From Adineta vaga (taxonomy: Eukaryota; Rotifera): a stretch of DNA of 64,000 bases. The position numbers and the translations under genes are program-made. The notes beneath the pieces were generated by a model. That model was given only the letters and a program-made list of their open reading frames with translations, was not told where the DNA came from and did no database searches. This document shows positions 12,371 through 22,325 of this stretch, one piece after another (within the stretch, counting starts at the first letter, position 1; the number at the start of each line of letters is the position of its first letter). The stretch is from contig CP075492.1 of assembly GCA_021613535.1 (NCBI GenBank), positions 3,038,001 to 3,102,000 of the forward strand. The letters are read 5' to 3'.

Positions 12371-13686
12371 TTAAATTGAATTATAAAAAACGTGTCCCGG
12401 ACCAGCTGATATTATTTGATATTGACCAAATGTATTTGGTGAATATGTTGTAAAAACTAAGATATATTTAATATCCGATCGAAGTACAGCTGTTACTTGA
12501 AATTGACGTGAATCACCAGTATCATCATCTTGCCCGAGAAGATTAATTGATTGAGCAAATGGATAAAAATTACCTTGATAAATATAACCATAGGTATCAA
12601 GAGAACTTGAACTTTTGAATGAATATGTTCCGGTTACATTCACACGTATTTCAATTGCTTGATAATAATGTGGTCCAGACGAAGTTCCATTACGATCATA
12701 AAAAGAATTACTTGATGTTAATTGATTAAAATAATTGGAATTCATTATTGGCGCACGAGTTGTTGTTGTTGTTGTTGTTGTTGTTGGATTTATTGGATAA
12801 AAATAAACATTATCTGGACCATCAGCAATAACTGAAAATGGTCCTGTTATACCTGGTCTATGTGTTGTCACAACTAAGACATACGGATGACCAGCTTCAA
12901 GATAAACTGGTATTTTAAATTGACTATTAGATGAACCATCATCATTATAAGTTATTAAATTTAATTGTGGATTTGATGGATTAAATGATCCATTATAAAG
13001 GTATCCATGTGTATCTATGTTACTTATACTTGATAGATCATAATAACCTGATGTTTGAACATATAATTGAAGAGCTTCATAATAATGTCCATACTGATTA
13101 CTTTCTGGACGAGTGTATAATCCATCTGTAGATGATAATGAACCTGTATAATTCGAAATAACATTTGATTGGTCAGTTGTTTCATAAACTAAAAGAAAAA
13201 TAATCAAAATAATTCGATTAATATTATGATTCTAACTATAAACCTATTCCTGATGGACATGCTTGTTCACCAGTCAGTGATAATGGATAACATATTGATT
13301 CCAAAGAATTACAATTTGGATGACGAATACAAACTTCATTTGATAGACAAACATCATTTGGTTGTTGACATACACGAAATTGTGAACAAGAATTATCAAT
13401 TAATCCACAAACAAACGTTGAACTTGAAAATGAATATTGTAAACATCCACATCGAGTACTTTGTGAACATGGACTATATTGATATTGATTTCCATCTCGA
13501 CATGTTTGACAATTTATATTTACTAAAAACGAGAAATTTCATTCATTTTGTCGATAAAAAAAAGAAAGAAATTCGTTTACTTGTCAAACTAAAATTAAGA
13601 AAAACAAATTTTATTCAAGTAAATCGTTTCTTCTTTTTGTTTTACCTTAAAAGAACAAGAAGAGAATGAAGATTTATTCTTAACAT
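12371..13686 (-). CDS. Secreted Cys-rich plus two beta-sandwich-like domains, Thr linker (left copy)
   Basis: Four exons by splice consensus and frame: 13646-13686, an 8-nt microexon at 13581-13588, 13244-13522, and 12371-13188, for 381 residues. The start is a signal peptide (MLRINLHSLLVLL, then SLTININC across the microexon). A Cys-rich module of about 90 residues follows (CxxC, CGC, CQQPNDVC). Two homologous domains of about 110 residues come next, each with Y..YY.A(L/I)..V, a D-T-x-G-Y-(L/I)-Y core and a conserved C-terminal GPxxV. They are separated by a poly-Thr linker of nine Thr. The fold resembles bacterial pre-peptidase C-terminal type sandwiches, but this is only a guess. The poly-Thr run is shorter in the right copy. 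Confidence 0.75.
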
Positions 13687-14138
13687 TGTTGTATTCAAAT
13701 GAAATTATCCAAGATATTAGAATTCGATCATTTATATAGCTGTGATTTTAAGTCAATATATAATCTGTTGATTCGATCGGACTCTTTATATTTGTTTTGT
13801 GATTTTATTTCAATGTTATCGTCTCAAATATTATATTTTATATTTATTTTCCTATACAAAATTCCATCTCATTATCCTATTCAAATAATAAGTAGATCCA
13901 ATTTCAAATATTTTTGTCAGTTTTTTATTTCTAAATCTCATCAATGAAAAGAATATTTTCGTAGAATTATATGGAATTGTTCGGATCATGTCTTCTAAAC
14001 TTTTTTTTGTGAAAATAGCATTTATTTTTTCAGGATAAATTTTATTTTTCTAAATGTTCTATTGCGTGATTAATATAGATGAAAGAAAAAGACAAATAGA
14101 CAATGAATTTTTCAAGTAAATAAATGTGTTGAAGAATA
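13687..14138. other. Intergenic, AT-rich
   Basis: Lies between the 5' end of the two-domain gene and the 3' end of GH45. Conserved in the right arm (52652-53080) apart from small indels. No further gene seen. Confidence 0.4.
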
Positions 14139-15068
14139 TTAATGGGAACATCCAGTAATATCAATTAATTCACGTGGACAATCAACTTTTGAATAAGTCA
14201 TTGTAGGATTATCAGCACCTTTAAACCAATCAAAACGAAAGAAACATCCATCACGAATTTGTTCGGGAAGAGAAGAACATTCATCACGAGAATTTACACC
14301 ACCATGTCGTTGACCCCAACCATCATTTGGTGCATTCCATTGTGAAGAACATCCGTTAAAGATTCCTACGCCACCACCAGGAATTTGTAAATCAAATTGA
14401 TGATCAGCTACATCTTTTCCACTATTTGTAACTTGAACAATCATTGATTTGCCTCTAACTGGTTCACTAGTAAAATCTAATTTATAACAAGAACAACATC
14501 GATCTTGTTCATTCACACCTGGAATAGTTGCAGCTGCAAATCCATAAGCTAATTGCTCATTAATTGCCCATGGTTTTTGATTATTACAAGTAAAAGAATA
14601 ATCACCTTCACCACCATCATGACATCCACTTCTTGCGTGTGGATGATCAAATACAGAATATCCATCTTGACGACAACTTTTAACATAAATATTATTTCCG
14701 GATACATTTTCATCCCAAGCACAACTTGGTTTACAACAATCCCAATATCGTGTTGTTTTTCCCGGTTGTGAAGGTACATTATCTATAACACCACAAACCA
14801 TACTTCGATCATCTGTTGGAACAGCATTCTCTTTCGAAATAGCACCTTGTTTCATCCAACAAGTTCCACCATTATGAGTTGTCCATGTAAAATGAGTACA
14901 ACCTGATGTTGAAGCACATCTACCACCACAATCTTCACCACGAATTTGAACATTCATTAGATTATTTTCATGAAAATCACAAGCCAATGCCCAGTTTCCA
15001 TTCCATTCGATAGCAGATGTATGATAAATAATAAATAGACACACAACAAGCAACGCTAAAGATGACAT
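14139..15068 (-). CDS. GH45 endoglucanase with N-terminal PAN-like domain (left copy)
   Basis: Single exon, 309 residues. Signal peptide 1-19. Residues about 24-94 form a PAN/apple-like Cys-rich module (GEDCGGRC..GCTHFTW..GTCW..VCG). Residues 105-309 are the GH45 catalytic barrel: the family signature TTRYWDCCKPSCAW with nucleophile-type Asp110, and HQFDLQIPGGGVGIFNGC with Asp227 as the second acid. Asp220 matches the third conserved Asp. It hydrolyses beta-1,4-glucan internally (cellulose) and is secreted. The many Cys fit a disulphide-rich extracellular enzyme. GH45 genes in rotifers are regarded as fungal-type acquisitions. The start was chosen for the signal peptide and the TATA box about 45 nt upstream. 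Confidence 0.93.
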   Translation of the reverse strand: MSSLALLVVCLFIIYHTSAIEWNGNWALACDFHENNLMNVQIRGEDCGGRCASTSGCTHFTWTTHNGGTCWMKQGAISKENAVPTDDRSMVCGVIDNVPSQPGKTTRYWDCCKPSCAWDENVSGNNIYVKSCRQDGYSVFDHPHARSGCHDGGEGDYSFTCNNQKPWAINEQLAYGFAAATIPGVNEQDRCCSCYKLDFTSEPVRGKSMIVQVTNSGKDVADHQFDLQIPGGGVGIFNGCSSQWNAPNDGWGQRHGGVNSRDECSSLPEQIRDGCFFRFDWFKGADNPTMTYSKVDCPRELIDITGCSH

Positions 15069-15109
15069 GTTTTGGATATGTTTCGTACTATTTTTCTCGT
15101 TCCTTTTAT

Positions 15110-15245
15110 ATAGAAAATTAGATATGAGGTGGGAAATTTTTCACAAAATGACCTTATGCTCGTTGTTGTGGTTACAAAATGAATAATATTCTCTTTCAAT
15201 ACATAACAGACGTCGAATGGAAAATTTTAGTTCTGACTAGGCAGA
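15110..15245. promoter_or_regulatory. Upstream block shared with the expansin-like gene
   Basis: On the plus strand this holds, in order, a TATATAGA box, TTAGATATGAGGTGGGAAA, AAAATGACC, GCTCG, a CT-rich patch and ACATAACAGACGTCGAAT. The same order recurs at 17355-17530 ahead of the expansin-like gene, although the two genes point in opposite directions. Confidence 0.55.
15112..15122 (-). promoter_or_regulatory. TATA box of GH45 (left)
   Basis: TATATAAAAGG on the minus strand, 44-54 nt before the ATG. The same box is at 51680-51688 in the right arm. Confidence 0.6.
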
Positions 15246-15705
15246 ATTGAAATTGATATTTTATAATGAAAAGAAGACGAAGAGAAAGATAGGAAATCTA
15301 CACCTCTTTTGTTTTTAGTGAACCATATCCATTAGTATGTTATATTGGAAATTTTTGGATATATGCTTGTTCTCGGTCAGTAGTTGTACGGTAGGAAGAG
15401 GAGACCTCAAACTTTGCAATAAGAGCTCAGTCAGTTAGAGCGCCATGGGCTTTACCGAAAGTACATGTACTATATATTATCGCCATTCAGTGCTCATCCT
15501 CACCCTCACCCTCACACCTTCATTTATTGAGGCCAATCAGGTTACAGCAGACTTTTATCATCAAGTATCTTTCGTACTTTAGATGAGAAACAAGTGATCG
15601 AAGGAAAAAAAACGCTTTTCTTTATGATGAAGAAACTAATTAATAAGAGAAGATTTTTATTCATCTTATTTTCCTCTAATCGTTCTTATGAATTTGATGT
15701 TTGTT
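15246..15705. other. Intergenic between GH45 promoter and GPCR 3' end
   Basis: Conserved in the right arm. Holds a CACCCTCACCCTCACACC patch near 15510 and a D-arm-like GCTCAGTCAGTTAGAGC near 15424. No intact gene. Confidence 0.4.
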
Positions 15706-16738
15706 TCAGATAGATTCAACAAATAAATTCATTTGTGGAGTTATTTGATTAATATGTTTCGATAAACATAACATTTTCAAATAATGTTTCACTTGACGAC
15801 GAAATCGTGATGATATGATCAAAAACAAATAAAAATTTATCTAAAAAAAGAAAGAACAAGAAAACTTTCCAAAAGAACTGAAATATCCTTACTGAAAAAT
15901 TCATATATAACAATGAATAGAAGATTGAACCAATGAGAAGTGTAATCGTTGATTTAATATCATTATTTTCATTAACATGAAGATTTAATTGATATAATGT
16001 TATAATAATATAAGGAAAACCAAAGATAATTAACGATAAAATTCTAATTAAAATCATTGCTGTTAATTGTTGATCAAGTCGACGACGAATTAATCGAGTT
16101 TGTCTTCGAATTATACGACGAACATTTACATAGGATAAGAAACTAAATGTTATTGTTATTAATAATGGAAATGCATTACTTAAAATTGGATAATAAAAAT
16201 ACGAGAAATATTTTTTGATTCTTTCATCATAAATTGTACATCCCAATGAAAATTGACGAATTTCTGAATAGATTACAAATAATATTCCATGAGAAAATGA
16301 TAAACCGAGGTTAAAAATTAGAAAATAATAAACTGATTTCATTGTACTTAATTGACGAAGATAATATCGAGGATTTGTAGACAAATATTGATCAATTGTA
16401 GTAAAACATATCGTAAATAATGAACATAAACCGAAAAATTGAGAAAAACCTGAACGAATTTTACACCATGCAATTGAAGTTAATGTTGGATCAAACTTTA
16501 AAATATTCGTTAATAAACGTGATGAACAAATAAAAATTAATAAACCAATATTAAAATAAGATTCAATGATTAAATATAAACTTGAAGGACTTTTACGAAA
16601 GATTTTCACATTTGTTAAAATGATTATTAAAGAAATATTACTTATTAAACCGAGGATCATATTAAATAGACCAAAGATAAAACGAATATCATTAGTTATA
16701 TCACGAAGATAATTGATTGTGGAATTTATTGATGACAT
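15706..16738 (-). CDS. Rhodopsin-family-like GPCR (left copy)
   Basis: Two exons: 15893-16738 and 15706-15840, joined by a 52-nt GT-AG intron in phase 0, for 326 residues. Reading through the intron would give a false C-terminus; splicing restores TM7 and helix 8 as NFSINFYLFLIISSRFRRQVK, the usual end of class A-like receptors. Seven hydrophobic segments are visible. The TM1 region has LGLISNISLIIIL with the conserved Asn. The DRY motif is changed to DQY (TIDQYLS), and NPxxY to SINFY. Intracellular loop 3 is very basic (RRIIRRQTRLIRRR). Ligand unknown; bdelloids have many such orphan receptors. The mature protein differs from the right copy only at residue 2 (Ser/Leu). Confidence 0.88.
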
Positions 16739-17354
16739 TTATTTTCTTTTCTTATTATTAAACACCACGTAAACAGCAGAATGCGTCTTTCTATGAGATT
16801 GTGTTGAGATACATTTTAAAAAAATCAACGGAATTTACTAAAAGCTCATTCATTTTTTTGTCTTTTGAGTTTGTTTGACTCAATGACGTTTAGTTTTTGC
16901 TTCATTTTTAAATTCAATTAAGATATAGAGGATAATTTCATAGGATAGATTACATTTTTTTAAATTAATTCTTGGTTCATAAATAATGTTATTAAGAAAA
17001 TCCTTTTGAAATTAGATTCTAGATCAGGTTAATTACAAGTGAAGAAATGAGAAATTGTATTATATTCTTTCGTAATTATTATTAAAAGAATCGAATAGAT
17101 CAACAATATTATCTATGATCAGATGTACCTTTGATTATATGGAAAGAAGATCATATAGACATTTTCCTTTGTGTAATATGATACGATATTGGATTATAGA
17201 AAGATTTTTAAAATTTCACAAAGATTCAGAATATTTCGAATGATTATTGTTTAACAATAAATTTTAGAAATTAGAATATCATACCCGCCGGCGTGTGGAT
17301 TAGATATGAAGGTGTGGGTGCTCCTTCGGTCATCATTCTTCACATTCACACTCT
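16739..17354. other. Intergenic
   Basis: Upstream of the GPCR and of the expansin-like gene, which diverge. Conserved in the right arm. No gene read. Confidence 0.4.
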
Positions 17355-17466
17355 CTTCTCTTATATAGAGATAATTGGATTAGATGTGGGAAAAACAAGG
17401 AAAAGTCAGAAAATGACCAATCGGAAAACGAATTGATCTTGCTCGTCTTTTCGGTTAAGGAAACTT

Positions 17467-17497
<31 letters not shown>

Positions 17498-17555
17498 GCT
17501 ACATAACAGACGTGGAATAAGAAATATTTTGTTTCTCACCCATAGCTATATAAAT
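17355..17555 (+). promoter_or_regulatory. Promoter region of expansin-like gene (left)
   Basis: Contains a minus-strand TATATAAGAG near 17360, ATTAGATGTGGGAAA, AAAATGACC, a long CT tract (17470-17497), ACATAACAGACGTGGAAT (17501-17518) and the plus-strand TATA box TATATAAAT at 17547-17555. The parts before 17530 match the block upstream of GH45. The right arm has the same elements with a much shorter CT tract. Confidence 0.6.
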
Positions 17556-17720
17556 GTTCGAGAGATAGTTCGTTCATCATTCTTACATCAACAAGAAAAT
17601 AGGTCAAGCATCATTTTAACTGTAAGTAAAAATAAATGAAAATTGAATCAATTGATTACCATCGAATATAGAAAATCATTTTTATTCAATTTAGAATCTG
17701 TTTCTCCATCGAACAAAACT

Positions 17721-18650
17721 ATGCATGAAAGTTGTACGATGATGATTTTTGTGCTATATGCAGTTTTGATGAGTTCTTTATCAGGTCATGTTATGAAGCG
17801 TAGTATTGAATGGACGGGAAATTGGGCATTGGCTTGTGATTTTCATGAAAATAATCTAATGAATGTTCAAATTCGTGGTGAAGATTGTGGTAGTAGATGT
17901 GCTTCAACATCAGGTTGTACTCATTTTACATGGACAACTCATAATGGTGGAACTTGTTGGATGAAACAAGGTGCTGTTTCGAAAGAGAATGCTGTTCCAA
18001 CCGATGATCGAAGTATGGTTTGTGGTGTCAATGAAAAAGAACCAATAAATGAAGTAATGAATGATGTTCATACAACACGTCATGGTGCTACTGAATATGG
18101 AGCATGTGCACTTCCAGCATCAGATTATGCAGTTACTAATCCAGTTGCACTGGGAAATATTGAATCATTGAAAGCTCTCAAATTTCGTCCTGAATTATGT
18201 GGTCACATTCTTAATGTTGATTGTGGTCATGGATCATTAGATATTATTGTAACAAATTCAAATTTAGGAGGTGGTCTTGATCTCTATGGTTCAACTTGGG
18301 ACAAACTTACAAATAATAAACCACCTGGAATAACTTCATGTAATGTTAAATTAGCTGATCGTAATGCTTTCCAATTTGATGGTCCTCGTTGTTATTACAA
18401 TCCTGGCAGTCCAATTGACAATGCTTATTATAAAAATATTGGACTTTTAAATACAAATGGTCGTCTAGTTGTTAAAGCAACAATTGATAATCAGTCTGGA
18501 GTACATCAGGGAACTAATCCTTATTATGCATTTAATTTTGGTCCAATCGATGAAAATAAACAAGTTATATTTACTTTTGAAGATGGAAATACTCATTCAG
18601 TTTTCTTACGTGATTGTCAAAAACAACAAAATCAACAAAGATGGAGTTAA
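17721..18650 (+). CDS. Expansin-like protein with N-terminal PAN-like domain (left copy)
   Basis: CDS of 309 residues from the ATG at 17721. An upstream in-frame ATG-like start is unlikely because a 73-nt 5'-UTR intron (17622-17694, GTAAGT...TTTAG) lies there. Signal peptide about 8-25. Residues about 32-102 are the same PAN-like module as in GH45. The remainder has the expansin-type double-psi barrel pattern: YGACALP, LCGHILNVDCGHG, then LDLYGSTWDKL corresponding to the DLDLS..F..L block. A C-terminal beta-rich part resembles the expansin carbohydrate-binding domain. Expansins loosen cellulose without hydrolysis, so this fits as a helper for the neighbouring GH45. DPBB is clear; the name expansin is inferred. 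Confidence 0.8.
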   Translation: MHESCTMMIFVLYAVLMSSLSGHVMKRSIEWTGNWALACDFHENNLMNVQIRGEDCGSRCASTSGCTHFTWTTHNGGTCWMKQGAVSKENAVPTDDRSMVCGVNEKEPINEVMNDVHTTRHGATEYGACALPASDYAVTNPVALGNIESLKALKFRPELCGHILNVDCGHGSLDIIVTNSNLGGGLDLYGSTWDKLTNNKPPGITSCNVKLADRNAFQFDGPRCYYNPGSPIDNAYYKNIGLLNTNGRLVVKATIDNQSGVHQGTNPYYAFNFGPIDENKQVIFTFEDGNTHSVFLRDCQKQQNQQRWS

Positions 18651-19768
18651 AATGAAACTTCATTAGAAAGTTCAATAATTTGTTTTTTTTGTCTACCTTT
18701 TTCTTGTAGAACATCTTATTGGTTCAGAAGATAATAAACTACACGTAGATGATAATAATGATATCTCTTTCTGTTATGAATTGTTCTAATCGATTTAACA
18801 ACCTTATCAAACTCTTTAGCAAATTAAAAATAATGACAGTATTCTTCTCGATTCTCAGTCTATGTCATTATAAGTTTTTTATTCAAATTAGATCGACATG
18901 ACAAAAGAATGTAATAATCATTATATTTAATTCAAGTTAATAAGTGATTTTTATCTGCATGAATAAGATGAATAAAGAATCTCAAGAGAATTTATTGAAT
19001 GTCTGAATGAACCAAATAACAACATTGTTATAGTTAGTAGATTATGTGATACGATTACCTATCTTTCGATTATTTTGATTCATATTTCAAAGAATACGAG
19101 GACATAAGAACAATCTGCTTTGTTTTCATACCGACTTTATCTGACGAAAAGTCATTTTACATGCTTGTTGTGTAATTGCGTTTTTATTATTATCTTAAAT
19201 ATCAAAACTGGCAGAATATTTGTCAAATACAAGAAATGTATCCTATTTCATTATGAAAAGCTTGGTTTTCTATGCCACAAAGTTATTTAGTGCATCTATT
19301 ATTATAGTGGTAAAACTTCGATCATACTAATCTATATCAAAGAAGGATATCCGAGTGTAAGTCTTGGTTTCGAGATGGTGTTATATTAGTTTAGTTGTTA
19401 CCAGTTGCACCTTTTAAGATTGATAATACGTATCTAGACTGTTCTTCTAAATAAAACCACTGACCACGTCTATTGTTTGAATATTTCGTTATTATTGGTA
19501 TTGAATGAACTAGCATACAGATTAAAGTTTGTAAAGCCAGAGCTTCACAAAGATTTCTCAATGATGACCAGTGGAGAGAAACGCTTTATACTATTGGTAA
19601 TCAGCTCAACAGATACAATATCTCAACATCCATCTTATGGTGTTATTATCCTTTTTCATTCTTAAAAAAAACATATTAGAGGACCTCCTTCTAGATTTTC
19701 GATATCGAAACATGATACAAAAACAAGAATCTTTTAAACTAGAGAGAGGTTATAAACCTTACGTTTTC
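18651..19768. other. Intergenic; arms differ by large indels
   Basis: Matches 46873-48158 of the right arm except for a left-only segment at about 19056-19508. The stretch 19510-19665 is well conserved with the right arm (47090-47255) and is open on the left (...RLKFVKPELHKDFSMM). No family is recognised and the right copy has several changes, so this may be a gene relic. Confidence 0.4.
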
Positions 19769-19871
19769 AGAACAATAGAAATATGATTGAAAAACAAATA
19801 AAAATGAGTGAAATATTTTAAAGTATATATAAGTATTGTTATTATCAATTGGGAATTTGATTTTACATATT

Positions 19872-21658
19872 TCAATAATGTGCACTGACGACAAATGCAT
19901 TGGTCTTGGGAGTTGGAATAGTGCTTTTCAAAAAACAGTAGGTAGCAACCGTTCCAGCTGACAGCATAGCCCATGTGTACCCAAGACACTTTGTATTTGA
20001 TAGACATAAATCACAACAGCTGCTAAAAGTGGTGCCGTTGATCATTAATAAATCATAATACTGCATGTCAAAACCAATTAGAATCGTCATATTACTACAT
20101 ACATATGGATTTGATGTTGTACCTTTAATCAAAATAAATCGTAATTAGGATAGAATATCACAATTATCTCACTTGTGGTTAAAGTTGTCGTGGTTTTCGT
20201 CGTCATCGTTGTTGTTGTCGTTGGAAGCGTGATCGTGACTGTAGTGGATGTTTGGGTCATTGTTGTAGTTGTGGTTGGAAGCGCTGTTGTTGTTGTCGTT
20301 GGAAGCGTTGTTATGACTGTAGTGGTTGTTTGAACTGTCGCTGTTGCTGTTGTCGTTGGAAGTGTGATCGTGACCGTAGTGGATGTTTGGGTCATTTTTG
20401 TAGTTGCTGTAGTTGTGGTTGGAAGCGCTGTTGCTGTTGTCGTTGGAAGCGTTGTCATCACTGTAGTGGTTATTTGAACCATTGTTGTTGATGTCGTCGG
20501 AAGTGCTGCCGAGACTGTAGTGGATGTTTGGATCGTCGTTGTTGTTGTATCGGTAGTAATGGTTCGATTGACTGATTCAAAAACCAGTTCAGTATTTAAT
20601 ATGATACCGTTGGTGAATGATATTCGAAAATTAACTAGCCGTTGGGCTGATTCAATCGTAAGAAGCATGCGTTTTGTGAAATGATCGTTGCAAATTTTTA
20701 CACCACCGCATGTAGGTGGATATTTTATTTCGAATTCAATTACAAAGAAATCGTCAGTTTCATTGGTTACATTATTGTTTACGGTATTGCTGAAAGAAAT
20801 ATAGAATATTTAAATATTCAGTGTGAAAATCAGTACTAAAAGTGCAAAAAACTTCAAATTATGGAATTATCTGAAGTGAAAAATAGATTGATTAAATCAA
20901 AAATATATCAATATGACGAACTAGTCTACCGTTCATAGATTCATCAATTACAATTAAAGTGTCTGAATTTTGTAAAAGACGACTCATGTCTACACTTTTT
21001 TAACGAACACGTCACAATTACGAAAATTTTCGATGTAGAACTACAATAGAAAGCTTAAATAGTATAGAAAAATAGTTACATTTGTCGCTTTCGCTTAGTA
21101 AAAATAAGACTTTGGATGAATCGTGCCGAAAACACTCGAATAATATTTTTGGATGCACTATACTTTTGAGCAATCTTCCAAGAAAAAATGAATAAAAATA
21201 TTTTGCAAACGTCTAATATCTTTCATTACCTGATTCGCCAGATCTGTCAAATCTGTTACAGTAAGTGAATCATTACTGATGATATTCGATTTATAATTGA
21301 GATTGAAAGGAGCAGAATCTAAACAAATAAGAAAATATTTCATACATTTTATTCTTGTCCTTATTTCCGTAGCAAAAACAAAACAAATATTTACTGCAAA
21401 ATGTTGCTGTGCGGATAGTTCAGTCAATTAAAGATGTATTTATACTGTTAACTACGTACCTGAATCATCAGTAAACTGCGTCGTTGGACTTTCCGTTAAC
21501 GTTTCTCTGGGTAAATATACAAATATAAAGCCAACACATACTGCTAGAATCCATAATATAAATACGCATAAAAGAATGCGATTAACAATCGATTTGATGA
21601 TATTGGTAAAAGTAACTTCTTCAATCTCAATATTCAGTAGATTTCTTAAGATTTCCAT
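19872..21658 (-). CDS. Membrane-anchored mucin-like protein with C-terminal PAN domain (left arm only)
   Basis: Exon 1 (21460-21658): short cytoplasmic start and one membrane helix (ILLCVFILWILAVCVGFIFVYL). Exon 2 (21230-21318), joined in phase. A middle exon or exons near 20920-21060 cannot be fixed from sequence alone. The large exon 20173-20789 ends in a Thr-rich domain of about 120 residues, built from diverged units with TTTT, TQTSTTVTITLP and TTTTVITTLP. After a 50-nt intron (20123-20172) the last exon 19872-20122 encodes a PAN/apple-like module (SCCDLCLSNTKCLGYTW...YCFLKS). The Thr region should be heavily O-glycosylated. A cell-surface role is inferred. There is no counterpart in the right arm. 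Confidence 0.7.
20175..20560. repeat. Imperfect minisatellite encoding the Thr-rich domain
   Basis: Diverged repeats built on GTTGTTGTCGTTGGAAGCG and GACTGTAGTGG blocks. Unit lengths keep the reading frame, as expected under coding constraint. Confidence 0.7.
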
Positions 21659-22156
21659 TCGTTTTATTTATACGTCGATTTTATCTAATGAATGTAATTT
21701 TGTACTGAAATGAAACAAAAAGAACAAATGGTGAACATCGTAAAATTAGCGAAATGTTATTTTCAAAAAATCTATCTTTCTCTTTTGATATATTGATAAA
21801 AGAAAAGAACGGTGAGTTTTGAAAGAATAACTTTGGATGTTTTTCTTTGATGCAAATGAAAGAATACAACGCATGCGTCATATTTGCGAATTTCGCCTCG
21901 CGCATTTCATATCTACTCGCTAACTACCTTGTTGGTAACTCATTTTTGTTATTGATGTGAAATAAAAAATAAGTAATGTATGCATCAATCGATTTGCTCT
22001 AGTGAGTAAAGAGAGAGCAATTTTTCTCTTTCCTTCTAGTTTATCGTATAGGTGAGTGATTAAATTTATTCTTATAATTGATTTGATTTTTATGGAAAAT
22101 CACGCATGTTTTAGTTTTTAATAATATCTCAATTAATGACATATTCTTTATTTTTT
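21659..22156. other. Left-arm-specific intergenic DNA
   Basis: Upstream of the PAN/mucin gene. No gene, repeat or TE ends seen. Homology with the right arm resumes at about 22157. Confidence 0.4.
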
Positions 22157-22325
22157 TATCTCAGTCGTGAAAAAGTGATTTCTCAAAGTTTATACGAACA
22201 GTCGCTGTGAACAAATTAGCGAAAAAATCAGCCATTCATAAACATGAACCCCTGCGTTTCGAATGTTTGTTCTATAGTTAAAAATTATGTTATAGTTTTT
22301 GAAAAGAGTTTTATTTGAAAAAGAA

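Larger units (their letters stand above)
5630..19768 (+). repeat. Palindrome, left arm, outer block
   Basis: Reverse-complement match to 46873-60937, covering six genes in mirrored order: FG-GAP, GH28, two-domain secreted protein, GH45, GPCR, expansin-like. Most proteins differ at only a few residues between arms. Indels: about 450 bp extra on the left (19056-19508), and about 490 bp (47.40-47.89 kb) plus about 110 bp near 46.97 kb extra on the right. A CT tract at 17.47 kb is longer on the left. Confidence 0.95.

Noticed and set aside
13226-13669. 147-codon open frame antisense to the Cys-rich exon (and its mirror at 53098-53541)
   Set aside because: The opposite strand carries a coherent spliced Cys-rich domain; this frame is a low-complexity shadow that runs through introns.
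15420-15470. tRNA-like D-arm (GCTCAGTCAGTTAGAGC), also in the right arm near 51345
   Set aside because: No matching anticodon stem, T-arm (B box) or acceptor pairing follows, so not called as a tRNA.
15749-15892. GPCR tail read straight through to the first stop
   Set aside because: Includes a GT-AG intron; splicing restores a normal TM7/helix-8 end, so the unspliced tail was not used.
17470-17500. CT tract as a transposon scar
   Set aside because: A simple microsatellite, present but shorter in the other arm; no element ends.
17643-17720. Longer N-terminus for the expansin-like gene
   Set aside because: Most of it lies within a 5'-UTR intron with good splice signals, and it would bury the signal peptide.
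20252-20491. Cys/Arg-rich open frame on the plus strand
   Set aside because: Antisense shadow of the Thr-rich repeat; composition is forced by the ACA/ACG repeat.
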